DNA of 64,000 nucleotides from Filosporella fistucella. Its lineage: Eukaryota > Ascomycota > Leotiomycetes > Helotiales. Location: positions 1,488,001-1,552,000 of the forward strand of contig JAQJZZ010000011.1 of assembly GCA_030077755.1 (NCBI GenBank), written 5' to 3'. Shown here piece by piece: positions 18,859 to 30,111 of this stretch (the stretch's first letter is position 1; each line of letters begins with the position of its first letter). The position numbers and the translations under genes are program-made. Under the pieces are notes generated by a model. The model did not search any database. It was not told where the DNA came from and was given only the letters and a program-made list of their open reading frames with translations.

Positions 18859-20436
18859 CTAGGTAAGTCCCGATCGTAGCCAAGGATCATCGCGAAGATC
18901 TTTTGCAGTGTCCCTGTCCTCTGGCAGCCATTGTAGCATCCTCCCAATAAAGCTGAGAAAGAGTGCCTTCTCTTCCCCCACCATACAAGAAATGCAATCA
19001 TCGAGCTTGATCTTTGTGGGGATTATTTGGGGTTGGGCGAAATAGCCTGTCATAGAAATCAGAGCTATGGTCCGACAGTGGGTGTTTGGACTTTTGACGT
19101 GCCTTTTGAATCGAAGAATGGTCCCCCATAGTACTCACGAGCTGTATTACACCAAGTTCCGCCTGGACTAGGAAATGCCCGTTCCCAAGGAACTTCACGC
19201 CAATGCCTCTCTTGATCAATGAGCTTTTGAGGCGGCGGGCCAAGAAGTGCTATCATCTCCGCAATATGTGCCTGAGGAGTATACACCCCGTTTTGTGACT
19301 TGAGGTGAATGAAGAGCTCCTTATCTTCTAATAGCTCAAAGAGCTACAAAGGCACTGATCAGTTATTGTTCTGTGCACCCGGTGTGACACGATATACTCA
19401 CAAGGACGCCCAAATTCCAGATGTCAGCGCTGAAGGACCACGGGACCCCGAGCAGGACCTCTGGAGCGTGGTAGAGCGGTGGTTGTATAGGATGACGGAG
19501 GGGCTTCTCTACATCTCCTCGGTGTGCGAGACCAAAATCAGCAATCTTTGGTAGCATCAAGTATGACTTTAAGGAACCAAAATTATTGTGCGACAGGTAT
19601 ATGTTCCGATCGCTGACAGGTTTCCGAGGCATTGGATGGTCACCTTGAGCGTTCACATACTCATCGACCACGCTAGGATCCTCGAATGACATCATGATGT
19701 TGTCTGCCTTGAGATCTAAAAAGTCATTTAGCATCGACTAATCAACGCGTCTAAATGGCTTAAGACAGACCTGTGTGGATGATCTGACATTCGGAATGGA
19801 GATAATCCAGCCCTTGCAGTATGAAGTCGACATATACTTTAAGAAGCTGAGGCGGGATGCTATCACCAACGAGACGGTGTTGGAATTGGCTCAAAGGTTC
19901 TCGCATAGCCTCAAAAACCAAACATAAGTGAGCAGCTCCGGTAGGGCTAATAGCTCTAAAATCATCAATTGCAGCCCTGACAAATGCAAAGCCAGCAAGA
20001 GAAGGGTCTTTTGTGAGGCTTTTGTTAATTTCAAGTTCGTGCAGAATCGTGTCGCCGTAGTCAGGATTTGATGTAGTAATTTTGAGAGTCACATGCTGGG
20101 AAGGCGTTCTTCACATCCATCAAGGATTGATTAGCACTTGATTGAAGTACGAGTGAGTAAACCATACTTCTGTAAATCCTCCGCAAGCCATACAGTAGAA
20201 GCCGTACCCCATCCAACCTTTGTTAATATCTTATATCGATTATTCAGAACTTCTCCAGGGTTTGCGGGGTAGTAGAATTCGGGTCGATAGCCAGGGACTC
20301 GCTCCTCTTCGACCAGGACATCAGCAGGCAGAATTCTCGGAGTTCGAGAGGAGCTCATTATCGGACGAGATATAATGTATGGCGAATTTGAATAAAGTGG
20401 CCGACCGTATCGATAAAGGTGTTTGCGCAGTATCAT
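18859..20436 (-). CDS. SRPK-type serine/threonine protein kinase
   Basis: Five exons (20436-20168, 20108-19771, 19715-19402, 19343-19103, 19046-18859) encode 449 aa. SR-protein kinases phosphorylate splicing factors, and this one has their hallmarks: YRPEFYYPANPGEVLNNRYK before the glycine loop (KVGWGTASTVWLAED), VAIK-like Lys99, the catalytic loop HTDLKADNIM with HTD instead of HRD (Asp203), ADFG at 261-264, an APE motif (YHAPEVLLG) and a C-terminal MLQWLPEDRDTAKDLRDDPW. The spacer between the kinase lobes is short, as in many fungal SRPK paralogs. The fourth intron is GC-AG (see separate entry). An alternative start is Met27. The gene seems intact; a role in mRNA processing is inferred from the family only. 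Confidence 0.88.
19047..19102 (-). other. GC-AG intron in the SRPK gene
   Basis: A 56-nt intron starting GCACGT and ending GACAG with a CTGAT branch-like site. It joins GGPFFDSK-G to YFAQPQIIPTKIKLDD in phase 1, matching the usual SRPK sequence. GT donors nearby either have the wrong phase or delete the conserved GGPFFD segment. Confidence 0.75.
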
Positions 20437-21026
20437 TGTGTGCGTGATGGGTCACCAACGCAACTTTGATTTGAAGATGGATGTTGAGAACGAAGTTGCT
20501 TCGCGCGCGGCTACCAGTGGTTTCGTGAAGCGCGCTAGGCAGGCCACGTTTTAAACAGGGTGTGGCGGGAAGTCCAGTGCGGGTAAGTCTATTTCACCGC
20601 CTATCGAAATGACGCTTCGTACAACTAGTTCAGCAAGATAGTTTGTCGAATGGCTATTCTTGTTCACATATTACTTCCCATCACACTATATTGCCTTCCT
20701 ACCTTGTCCTGCGAGGACGCCAGACCTTGCATCGGCTAGCAGCTGGCGCTTGATTGTGGCTTTTGATATGAAAACAAGGCCAGAAGGTCCAGGGGCTTCT
20801 ACCAAAGCTTACGTTGATGCCAAAATATCACTACGCAGATTTGTTGGCGCTGTTGGAACCAAGAGGTGACCTGGTATGCAGCCTCTGAAATTAGGGTAGT
20901 CTTGAATTTGTACAGGAATGAATGGCTCCGCGAACAGGTATATATACAGCACGTATTTCCTCCATGATCCTCGAGCCGTTACACAGCACATTATTTATTA
21001 CACCACTATAGGATTTCTTCCCAATC
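20437..21026. other. Intergenic, divergent promoters
   Basis: Lies between the 5' ends of the SRPK gene (minus) and the gene at 21027 (plus). No gene seen. Confidence 0.5.
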
Positions 21027-21563
21027 ATGAGTGGCTCAAAGGCAACGAAGGCAATCGCTTGGGCGCTCAAAGGCACCAAAGCCGACGTAGGAAGTGTTCT
21101 TGATAGAGTTCAAAGAGGCATCAACGCTATTCCTACCCTGGCCCAGAAGGTTGAAAAGGGAGAGATCATGTAACTATCATCCTCAATCTCACCCTATACT
21201 TTTTGAAAACACAGTCTAAGACTATTTTTTTTATACAGTGGAGACCCTCACGTCACTAAGCGCAAGGATGGGTCCACGGATCCGCTACATGTCTCTGGCT
21301 TACTAGGCAAGGGGAATCTAAAGCGATCTAATCGCGCTACCTCCTTTCACTACTATATTGAGACTGGTGAATTGGTGTTTTCCAACAAGAATTATCCGAC
21401 TTTGAAGCTTGCGGAGAAAGAGGAGAATGTGCATGTGGCGGATAAAATCCCCGCACGCCAAAAGGCTACTGGATGGGTGTGGGATGAGACATATCGCAGA
21501 CATAGGTACTTCGACGGCCAGAAATGGGTCTGGGAAGAGGCAGGAGAGGGAAGTGGAACTTAG
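21027..21563 (+). CDS. Uncharacterised 155-aa protein
   Basis: Two exons (21027-21169, 21239-21563), intron 69 nt (GTAACT...ATACAG), phase 2. The N-terminal 50 residues look helical (SVLDRVQRGINAIPTLAQKV). The C-terminal half is rich in Trp and Tyr with a repeated short pattern (GWVWDETYRRHRYFDGQKWV), suggesting a small beta-structured domain. No signal peptide or membrane segment. I do not recognise the family. Confidence 0.6.
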
Positions 21564-23323
21564 AAAAACTGATCCCGGTTATATTTGGTTCTTTTTATTT
21601 GGTTTTGATTTGATAGTAGACAACGACTGAAGACCTGTATTTGAATGGCAAACACTGAACGAAATTAGAGGTGCAGCAAGTAGTAATGGCCGATGTCCAA
21701 ATGTATTCTGGGTTTTGTATCAAATGGCAAAGTTTTCCACCTCATCTTGATCATTACCGTACAATCCAGTTGAACTGCTACTTCTGTAGACTTCATAAAC
21801 CGCATGGATTGCTCTAATCAAAGCAGCAATTGCTGAGATCAACGAGAAATCTGTCAGAAGACGGGTCGAATGTTGGGGTGCGTCCGCTTCTGGTTGGGGG
21901 ATGTGTCTTGGGGAACTGGCACTCGCTCGAAAGCTTCGCGATCGTATAAGCGCATAGTTGCAACATTACAGCGTATGTATGTTCAAGTTTGTCCACTGAC
22001 GCCGCTTCAGCTTTGCGCTGCCAAGTGTAGTAATCCTTCCTCGGTATCATTCACAGAACCCGTTTGCAAAAGAACATTCACCGCTGCTTGCCATTTGCTA
22101 CTCAGTGACACCAAATGCGACGCCATCAGTTGAACCCATCCTACTTCGATACAGAGGCACCACCTTTCAACCGCAGATGTATTGTCTCTCAAGGGCCGTT
22201 TAATACAGCTCCCAGTAGCTGCCTCGAATTAAATGTATCCTTCGTTGTGTCTCTATCTGCAGGGGAGAACGCTGTCATATGATGTCGTGTTACTCTCGGG
22301 ATAGGCTCGGCGCTGTCGAAAAATAATCATTCGAAGCCGGTCGACGTCGACGCAGAGTAGACTGAAAGCTTGCCTCGTAGTTAGTCAATTGTCCAACAGA
22401 GGATATGGCACAGGGCATGTACATACATGATCAGGCGCACCAGAACCTAACCTCTCTTTGCCATACGACTCGTAATCTTGAGGGTGGTGCTGGCGAGGCA
22501 GCGTTCTTCACTCCCTACCAGCTCGAAAACTTTGCGGCCAACGTACACGGCGCATAGTAGGTTGTACAAGTGCTGGACACTCTTAATTTGTTTGAGGGTG
22601 CGCAGAAGATTTGATTTAGCGCAAGATATGTAAGGATCCTAAAGAGTTAAATTTCTTGAACTTATTGCGACGGAAGCTTCCCACAACTTTCAGCCCGAAG
22701 GCATTGCAGCCTAACTGCACTGGGGTCTGTTCGGTCAGTATCGGATTGCTGAACAAATCACATGGCATCGAACCCCACTAATTGCAAAGTCCAGCAAACC
22801 ACAATTTCTTGTGGAACCTTCATCAACCTCAGCAAGAGATCAGATATTATCCAAGGGTGGTTTGTTACGATAACGATGACTCAGTTGTCCTGCCCGCCCA
22901 ACTCTACCTAGCTCCGCCAATAGACTTCATCCCACCTACACTGAGGGGCAGCTGATGGGTTCGGTCGCACATCAGTACTGCAGCATTTCATCGCGCGATT
23001 TATTTCTTCAGGTTCATTTCTCCCTTCGCCGTGCGACTTTACCGTAACTCCTTCTACTGAACATATTCTATCAAAGGCGCAAGGGAGTGCGTCTGACTCA
23101 ACTTCACCTTTGAATTTTGCGCAAATAAGCAGCCTCATTCTATATCGGACACGACCGCGTCCCCGACAACCAAGGTATATACCAGGACGCCTCTCCATCT
23201 ACCACACGGTCCACGCAGCAACTTATACTGTGTAGGCGATAGTCACATCCTTATACTGGCAGTTTTCACGTCGTTACGAGCATCGATCAAGCAGCTGGCT
23301 CTTCGGCATCCTCTGTACTGATC
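21564..23323. other. Intergenic, possible ankyrin-like remnant
   Basis: No complete gene. On the minus strand at about 22010-22190 a frame contains WQAAVNVLLQTGSVNDTEEG followed by LLHLAAQ, which resembles an ankyrin repeat, and another frame follows at 21814-22050; they do not join with acceptable splice sites. The rest holds nothing I can support. Confidence 0.3.
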
Positions 23324-23639
23324 ATGGCGGTCAGTCATTTGATCTCCCATTTACTCTTTTCAATGTGCTTATAGCTGACATGTGTGTATATCTATTCAGA
23401 TAGGCGACACAGCTCTTGCTGGAGGAGAAGAAGGGATCCAGATACACACTTTCCCCCCAGATAATACCAACGAAAGGACGATACGGTTCAAAGGCTATTA
23501 TCTTGCGATCTACAACGAGCAAACAGGAGAGGACAAAACACAAATAAGCAACAAGCCATCTACTACCACATATAAGAGCTATGGGGTGCCTGCCGGGTAT
23601 TCTGTTGAGGTTAGAGGTGCTACCGTTTATTTTGTTTAA
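23324..23639 (+). CDS. Small uncharacterised protein (81 aa)
   Basis: A two-codon first exon (23324-23329), a 70-nt intron (GTCAGT...TTCAG with AGCTGAC branch site) and a second exon 23400-23639. The sequence is compact and beta-rich in appearance (IRFKGYYLAIYNEQTGEDKT, then GYSVEVRGATVYFV). No signal peptide is visible. The stop codon overlaps the stop of the convergent gene on the minus strand within a single TTAA. Family not recognised. Confidence 0.5.
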
Positions 23640-25082
23640 GAGGACATTTCAAGCTGTCCCCCGAAGAATTTGGTCAGGTGTTCTCCGTCCTTCTTACCAC
23701 ACCAGATGGTAAATGAGACATCCTGTGTCCGATCCTTCGGGAACAAACTTGGCCAGCATCCTGTCGTCTTCAATCCTTGACTTCTTTCCCATTTCCACAG
23801 CCGGCTATTCTTGATGGCTGTTCTAAACGGCTCAGGCATTTTCGATTCGTTGCTAGCGGGTGCATTTGTGTACATATCCTTCATTTCTGTTGGTAAATTA
23901 TTAGCAGTACTGTGTATATATGCAAAGCTTCTCCTCACCCCTGTTTTCCTCGGATGGTGGTAGTGGGTTATCTACTGCCGAGTTCTCTTGCTCATATTGT
24001 CGAGAGGGATGATGTACATTCTCGCAAGGAAGCAGCCGTTGTCGTTGTTCGTCAACAAAGGTGTCATTATATCCACTATCAGTGGTTGAGTCTTGCCTGT
24101 AGCCCCAACGCTGCGTTTGACCTGTCGTTTAATCAGCATTGTCCTCGCAATGGAGCAGTATTTTTACCGCGATGGATGGATGGTGTAACAAGTGCCATTT
24201 GTTGTAGACTTGGTAATTGAGCTATTTTTGGGGTCAGTGTTGCGAACCTTTATAAGCTTGTCACATACTCATCCCGGAAACGTATTGGTCGGAGAGAGTC
24301 TGAGCAGCCAATTCGCCAGTCCGCACTGGTGGCAACAGTTCAATCTCCCGTGCAGGCTCATCAGAGTCATTGATCCTCGGACGGCGTCGGTCCTTACGCT
24401 GGGAGATCTTTGCTGCTCACTGGTCAGTCACAAACGCAAAGACGAAGTTGATCATACCTCGAAGATTCCTAAATTCGACACTCATTGGCCTTTCCATTTC
24501 TAGTTCATCCATAATGTCGACTATCTCCACTGGCCAATCCTGCTCCTTCTCCTCTTTTACTTCCTTAATAATGCCATCAAAAATTACAGGGCTGGATTCA
24601 GTCCAGACTTTAGTTGGGTAAGTCGTTGAGAGGGTGATCACGCCATGAGGGTTACTTTCACACAAACCGCGGATGGTATTTATCCTGATGAGGTTCGTAG
24701 CCATCACAGCTTTGGTCGCTCTGCTCTTGTATTCTGTGTCTCTTGGGGGTCCGAATATCAACCTAAAGTTCGCCTTTATAGTCCGTGACGAATCCAACTC
24801 GGTGGTGTCTAGTATCTTTCGCTTGGCTGAGTCTGCTTGGGTCTTGAGCGTGCGGATCTTATCGTGTACGCGTTCCCGACATGCTGCAGCTTCGTCTTGG
24901 GTCTCTCGTCGGATCTTTGTAACGGCATCGATCAACTTCGAAGTCCATTTAGCAATATCATCAGCTTGACTGGTCGCGAGATCCGCCGACTTCGCGAGAT
25001 GGACCGACATTGCATCAAACCTTCTAGCCTGTTCCATCAGTGCTTTGACAGCGTGAGCGCCAAGTGTCACCTTTGTTGCCAT
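23636..25082 (-). CDS. Uncharacterised 418-aa protein
   Basis: Five exons (25082-24458, 24412-24269, 24221-24168, 24121-23939, 23886-23636); all four introns are 45-52 nt, in phase 1, with donors GTATGA, GTATGT, GTAAAA and GTGAGG. Residues 1-110 are helical and probably coiled coil (KLIDAVTKIRRETQDEAAAC); the middle contains NFRLIFGPPRDTEYKSRA and IRGLCESNPHGVITL; the C-terminus is basic and Trp-rich (SRLWKWERSQGLKTTGCWP). The frame is open upstream to 25271, but Met at 25082 is the likely start because the extension looks like UTR. I do not recognise the family. Confidence 0.6.
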
Positions 25083-25429
25083 CTCTCCATAAGTCAGTTG
25101 CTGAGGTTGTTTGCGTGTTTCCAGAAGCCGGCAACGGCAATATTTTAGAAATTTGTGGGAGAGACTCTCAAACCTTGTTCTTATTTTCGAGGAATAGGCT
25201 GGGCTGTTAGTTTCCAGAAACTCCCCGCTTTGAGGCGGATCACCCCACCCTCCAGATCTGGACGCCACCAACCCTAACAGCGAATCAAGGTTTATTCCAT
25301 TCGTCAGCTTCTGGGAACTAAATTATTGGCCCGGTCGCCAGCATTAAGCAGCATTTTTCCCGAACCGAACTTAACCAACCACATTTTTCTTCCAATCAAG
25401 ATACCATGATGAATCGCCACACTTCACTT

Positions 25430-26280
25430 CCATCTTGCTCGCATCAATCAGAACAATTCGCGCTCTCAAACTCAATTGATTAGACGATTCAAGGCGTAGT
25501 CTATTAATAATCACCATATTGAGCTTTCCCGTTTATGCATGCCATTTCCAGGTGGAAGCTGTGTCAAATTGGACTCTTTGAAGCTCTGGAAAACCGGACG
25601 TCGCGGTACTCTATCAAACGTTCCTCCAGCCAATCCATCTGCCTCCTGTGTATCAATTGGAGCAATTGCATCTCTTTCCTTCCTCCCCAAGTGGTTAAGG
25701 CTGGGATCGTGCCTACATGCAACGATGTCTCTGTAGTGATTCCCGAACTCAATGGCAACTCTCAAGGGTACCCTACGGAGACATCGCGTATTGGCAACTC
25801 TTCCTCATAGGAGGTCACACATACCAATTCTGCCACGTATTGCTCGTCTGTTTCTCGTTCATGCGTCCCTGGATCGATCTAAGACATTCATCTTGCTCTT
25901 ACGCATCAATCAGCACAATTAGTATCACTCCCTTTCTAATCAAGTGGTGAAGACTGGGATCCTGGGTACGCTATCAATACTCCACTTCAATCGACGAAGT
26001 TATCTTGATCATTCAATTGGCCAATGCATCATTCTGCAACCGCTGTGGCTTCCTCCACATCCATATGTACTCCCCCCAAAATATTCATCTGCGTCATGCA
26101 AACATGGACCACCAATTCATCCAAGAGATGGAATCAGCTTCTTTGATCGACCGGTGCTAGGAATCCTCCATAGAAGATCAATGCTCCACATCAATGTCTT
26201 GCTTCCCCCACATTGCTGCATGTTGTATTGGCGAAGCCAGCTTGACCATTCAAGAAGCCAACACTTTCCACACCGGCATG
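25430..26280. repeat. Diverged tandem repeats, 200-260 bp spacing
   Basis: Similar stretches recur: GCATCAATCAGAACAATT near 25445, GTATCAATTGGAGCAATT near 25660 and GCATCAATCAGCACAATT near 25905. The last two are each followed by AAGTGGTTAAGGCTGGGAT or AAGTGGTGAAGACTGGGAT. CTTGATCATTCAATTGG at about 26003 and CTTGACCATTCAAGAAG at about 26240 look like further pieces. Identity appears to be 60-75 percent by eye. Confidence 0.5.
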
Positions 26281-26572
26281 AGGCCTAGGAGACTTCTTCA
26301 AGCCCAATCCGTTTTGGGAGACCAACACCGTCGACAAAACGCCGGTTTCTTATTCCTCGTTGCAGCAAGACGCACGGCATCTTGATCAGGAATCGCAAGG
26401 TCAAGGAACATATTGAAGTGGATGAAGCTGTACACAGGGCCCTGGTCTTGACCACTTGATTTTGATTGATAAGACCCAAGTAAATATTTTCGATCAGATG
26501 AGACGGCTGAATAAGAAGCCGATGTGTAGTTTGTTGCAGGAAAGATATATACGAACTTTTAGTGTAAAAATG

Positions 26573-26580
26573 TATATAAG
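26573..26580 (+). promoter_or_regulatory. TATA box of the gene at 26702
   Basis: TATATAAG followed by GG, about 120 bp before the ATG. The neighbouring AAA ATPase gene has the same TATATAAGGG about 150 bp before its ATG. Confidence 0.5.
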
Positions 26581-26701
26581 GGTGCGAATTTCTTATGAGT
26601 TTGACAGTTCGCTTCCTCATCTCTTCCAATTCTTCAAGCATTGTCTCATCCTTCACGCCTTTACATATATTAGAGTTATCTACCAATCCTCCACGTAGAC
26701 A

Positions 26702-27002
26702 ATGGCTCCAATAGAAACGACCGCAAAGCCGAAGCAGCCAGAGTCGTCCAAAGTGGGTGACAAACCTGAGACTGCCCAGAATCCGTCCACAGACCCATCT
26801 ACTACCCGGCATCTTCAGCAGACTGTCAGCGAAGCCAGTAAGCTCATAGACCCGGCTACAAATGAGATTCTTCAAGCAACCTTATCTAGTTGGGAGTACG
26901 TGTCCAACGGAGCGCTGATAAAGCACAGCTAACGAATTCCTTAGCGATCTCCCTGTAACGGCCTTTAAGCCAGTGCCGTTTGTTGATGAGCGGAAGGAGT
27001 AG
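26702..27002 (+). CDS. Small hydrophilic protein (83 aa)
   Basis: Two exons (26702-26895, 26945-27002); intron 49 nt (GTACGT donor, GCTAAC branch site, CCTTAG acceptor), phase 2. The protein is polar and probably disordered (KPKQPESSKVGDKPET), ending SSWDDLPVTAFKPVPF. It lies directly upstream of a large AAA ATPase gene on the same strand; both start MAP and have similar promoters, so co-expression is plausible. No family recognised. Confidence 0.5.
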
Positions 27003-27577
27003 GATATATTCTCAGATTACAGGGCTGTGTTGTTGGATTCAGGATCTTAGTTTTTGGGCCTTTCCAGGTTTGCTTTGAATGTATCAAATCGTTCATATAT
27101 AGTAAAGTTCGAGCACGAAGTCCATGGTGTAATGCAACCTCGAGAGAATCCAAATAATGGCGTACCACGAGCAGACACTTATGCAAAATATTACTTTTCC
27201 AACCTAACCTTAATCGAGTACTGTATCACCATCAATTGATCCGCAAGTAACTTACCAGGGGTGAATCATCGAAGCCTGCTTTTCGTTTTAAGCAGCTAAC
27301 GCATCATCCGGCAACCGCAGGCTGCCAGTTCATCAAGGGACAACGGAATCAACTTCCTTAATCGACCGTCCCACGTTGGCCGCGTAAGAACGGACCTCCG
27401 CTGTGGATGATACGAAAGCCAGTGAATATATAAGGGCACAGATCCCCTCTGAAGTTTTGATCATCACCTTCTGTGTTCCCTAACGTCCAGCTCTTCAATC
27501 ATCTTTCCGTACCTTCATACTCGCTATAAATCTTGTGTAGCACGTACATAAAGGCATCTATCATCCTCACGTCGACA
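27003..27577. other. Intergenic, promoter of the AAA ATPase gene
   Basis: No gene. Around 27350-27373, GGAATCAACTTCCTTAATCG closely matches GGAATCAGCTTCTTTGATCG at about 26132 in the upstream region of the previous gene, so the two promoters share sequence. Confidence 0.5.
27427..27434 (+). promoter_or_regulatory. TATA box of the AAA ATPase gene
   Basis: TATATAAG followed by GG, about 150 bp upstream of the ATG at 27578. Confidence 0.5.
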
Positions 27578-30111
27578 ATGGCTCCGACAGAGATGATTCA
27601 AACGGGGTGCCCGTTGTCCGCAGCACAGCCAAATACACCTCCAAGCAGCCCGAATCAGCATGAACATGTTGTCACCTTGAACAATGTCCAACATTTTATT
27701 GACATGGTCAAAGCTGTCGTAGCCATGGAGATTGCTTCTACTCCTCCGGAAAACCGGCCATCAGCACAGCTCCTGACTACTGAGCATGTCCAAGAGATTT
27801 TGGACATTCTCAAGTCTCTTGCTACCAAGCAGGACCCGCCTCCTCCGCCGCCCGTCGTTGCAGACAAAGTTGAACCTGAGGAACCAAAAGGGCGAGCTTC
27901 GATGCTGGAGTTCAAGAGTGTCAACGAGGTGTATGTATATGCCGGACTGCAATCCAACTTGCCAGTGCTAACACCATGTAGCTGGGATAAAAAGGATTAC
28001 AAATACAAAATTGTAGAATCATTGACACCACCTGATGAAGTGAATGAACTTGATCACTATATTTTTGTCGTTCGCACACGCATTGGTGGGTATCCTGGCT
28101 TCTATCCTGACCTTCGCTCCTGACAGCAGCCCAGATAAAGAGACCAAGAATCAAATCCAATATGTAGACATAAAATCTCCAGGATTGCGGGATATCCTCC
28201 GGAAGGTATTGCAAGGTGTCCAGGGCATCTGCCTCTATGAAGAGAAGCCTTCGGTAAGGAAATCAACCTCCAATCTCAAACGCCAGAACGTCTTTAATTG
28301 AGCACTAGGTGGAGCAAAGCCTACTCTATCACTACTTGTCCGATCTGGAGGACTGCCGCCAGAACCCCAGCGCATCCCTTGATCAATCTACCCTCAAGCA
28401 TCTAGATTTGCTGCTTGATTTTATCGGAACAGCTTACGCCTCGACCATTGAGCGCCTTGGCCCACTGCTTGAGAAGCATCAAATCACGTACGACCTCCTC
28501 TGGGCGCTCTTCAAGCCGAACACTTTGACGTACACCAAATGTTTCGGCACTGGCCAGCCAAGATGTGTGAAGTACGAATTTGGGGAAGAGAAAACAACAA
28601 GTGGTGGGATAAAATACTTCCACGTCAAGGCTCGATATTTGGATTTTGACGGGAAAGTGTTTGGGGAAACCTCAAGTGAGCATGCTATCGAGATATTCCG
28701 TGGGACGAAACAGATCACTGCTCTGGAGATATTCCCCCTCAAATACCACCCGAGCGAAAGGCAAGTCAGAGCCCACCTCACCGAATGCGGACAGAGATTT
28801 GTGTCTATGTTGGACGTCCACGTCTGCAACTACAGAGGTAAGGGATTCTACATCGAGAAAGATCGGGTTGTTCAAATTTCTGTCGAAAGCCGAGTCGTGG
28901 TCGACGCAGCTTATTTTCGAGAGGAGAACCCGAATTACGCCAGACCAAGTATCAAGAACGAGAAGTGCTCACCAGCTGGCTGGTATGTGCTCGATCTTGA
29001 CAATGCTGAAGAGGTGTCGGCCCCAGCCAAGAACAATGGAATGGATCCGTCAGGAGTGAAGGGAGACGACCTGCTTAGCTGCAGTCCAACCGTTCATGCG
29101 TTTAGCCTAGGCGACAGAAGATGGGGTGAGCATCTGATCCTCTTCTGCTGTAGTATCGTCTCCATGGCTAATGTATTAAATGTAGTGGAGGTGGCTGTCG
29201 CCAATATCAAAGACATTAGCTGGAAACAGGCGGCGCTGGAGGACCTTCATATTCCCCCGAAGAAGAAGAAGGCCGTGCAAGCTCTTTCCGAAGCCCATGT
29301 CAAGCGGGCGATGACTCATTCCTTTGACGATGTCGTAGCAGGAAAGGGGCAAGGATTTAGCGTTCTACTGCAGTTAGTATCCAGTCCCTGTGGATGGCAT
29401 CTGCTTACACAGTATATAAGTGGACCACCTGGTGTGGGGAAGACCTTGACGGCTGAGTTGATGGCCGAGCATCTCCAAAGGCCACTTATGCCGGTCTCCG
29501 CTGGTGAGCTTGGTACAAGGGCAGAGACCGTCGAAACGCAACTTCCTCGTATCTTTAAGCGCGCTGCTCGTTGGAACGCAGTCCTCCTTTTGGATGAGGC
29601 GGATGTACTTCTCGAACAGCGCTCATCCCAAGATATCCATCGAAATGCCCTCGTCTGTGTGTTCTTACGGACCCTGGAATACTATCAAGGAATGATGTTC
29701 CTCACCACTAACCGGGTAAGGCAGCTTGATGATGCAATCGCGAGTAGGATCCACTTCAAATTGAAGTATGACAAGTTGAACCTTGAGCAGCGGACCAATA
29801 TCTGGAGATATTTTTTGGGCACGGCAATCACACCTCAGGGAGCAGCAATATATAGCCCAGAAGACTTTGATGATTGGGTACGGAAGGAGCGTAATGGTCG
29901 CGAGGTATGTACCTTCTTCGCATCTTCTAGAGGCAAAGTAATCATATCGTTATAGATCAAAAACCTGGTGTCAACGGCTCAAGCTCTGGCGATCCAAGAG
30001 GGGTGCCAGGTGACTAGATCCCATCTCGAAGTGGCTATTACTGCATGCGAGGATTTCGAATGCGATTTCAACGGCGCTGGGGCGAAGGAAGTTATGAATG
30101 GTTATGCTTAG
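27578..30111 (+). CDS. AAA ATPase with N-terminal DUF7025-like region
   Basis: Seven exons (27578-27930, 27982-28085, 28135-28253, 28309-29125, 29186-29372, 29421-29904, 29956-30111) encode 739 aa. Introns are 48-60 nt; two of them (29126-29185 and 29373-29420) are multiples of three without stops and would be missed by a plain reading-frame search. Removing the second restores VLLHGPPGVGKT. Residues 1-150 are low complexity with a poly-Pro run; about 250-400 matches the region typical of this fungal AAA family (KYFHVKARYLDFDGKVFGET, LEIFPLKYH). The ATPase domain follows: Walker A GPPGVGKT (about 528-535), Walker B VLLLDEADVLLEQR (about 580) and sensor 1 FLTTN. The family is common in Pezizomycotina but its substrates are unknown. 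Confidence 0.85.

Larger units (their letters stand above)
25083..26701. other. Intergenic with diverged tandem repeats
   Basis: No gene is supportable. Most of this stretch is made of decayed repeats (separate entry) leading into the promoter of the gene at 26702. A long minus-strand frame (26285-26875) covers the start of that gene and is considered a shadow. Confidence 0.45.

Noticed and set aside
19065..19110. GT donors for the fourth SRPK intron (GTCAAA, GTCCAA, and GTGAGT near 19138)
   Set aside because: The first two have the wrong phase for the acceptor used; the strong GTGAGT would delete the conserved GGPFFD segment.
26285..26875. Minus-strand 196-codon open frame
   Set aside because: It overlaps the promoter and first exon of the plus-strand small gene, has unusual composition and no family resemblance.
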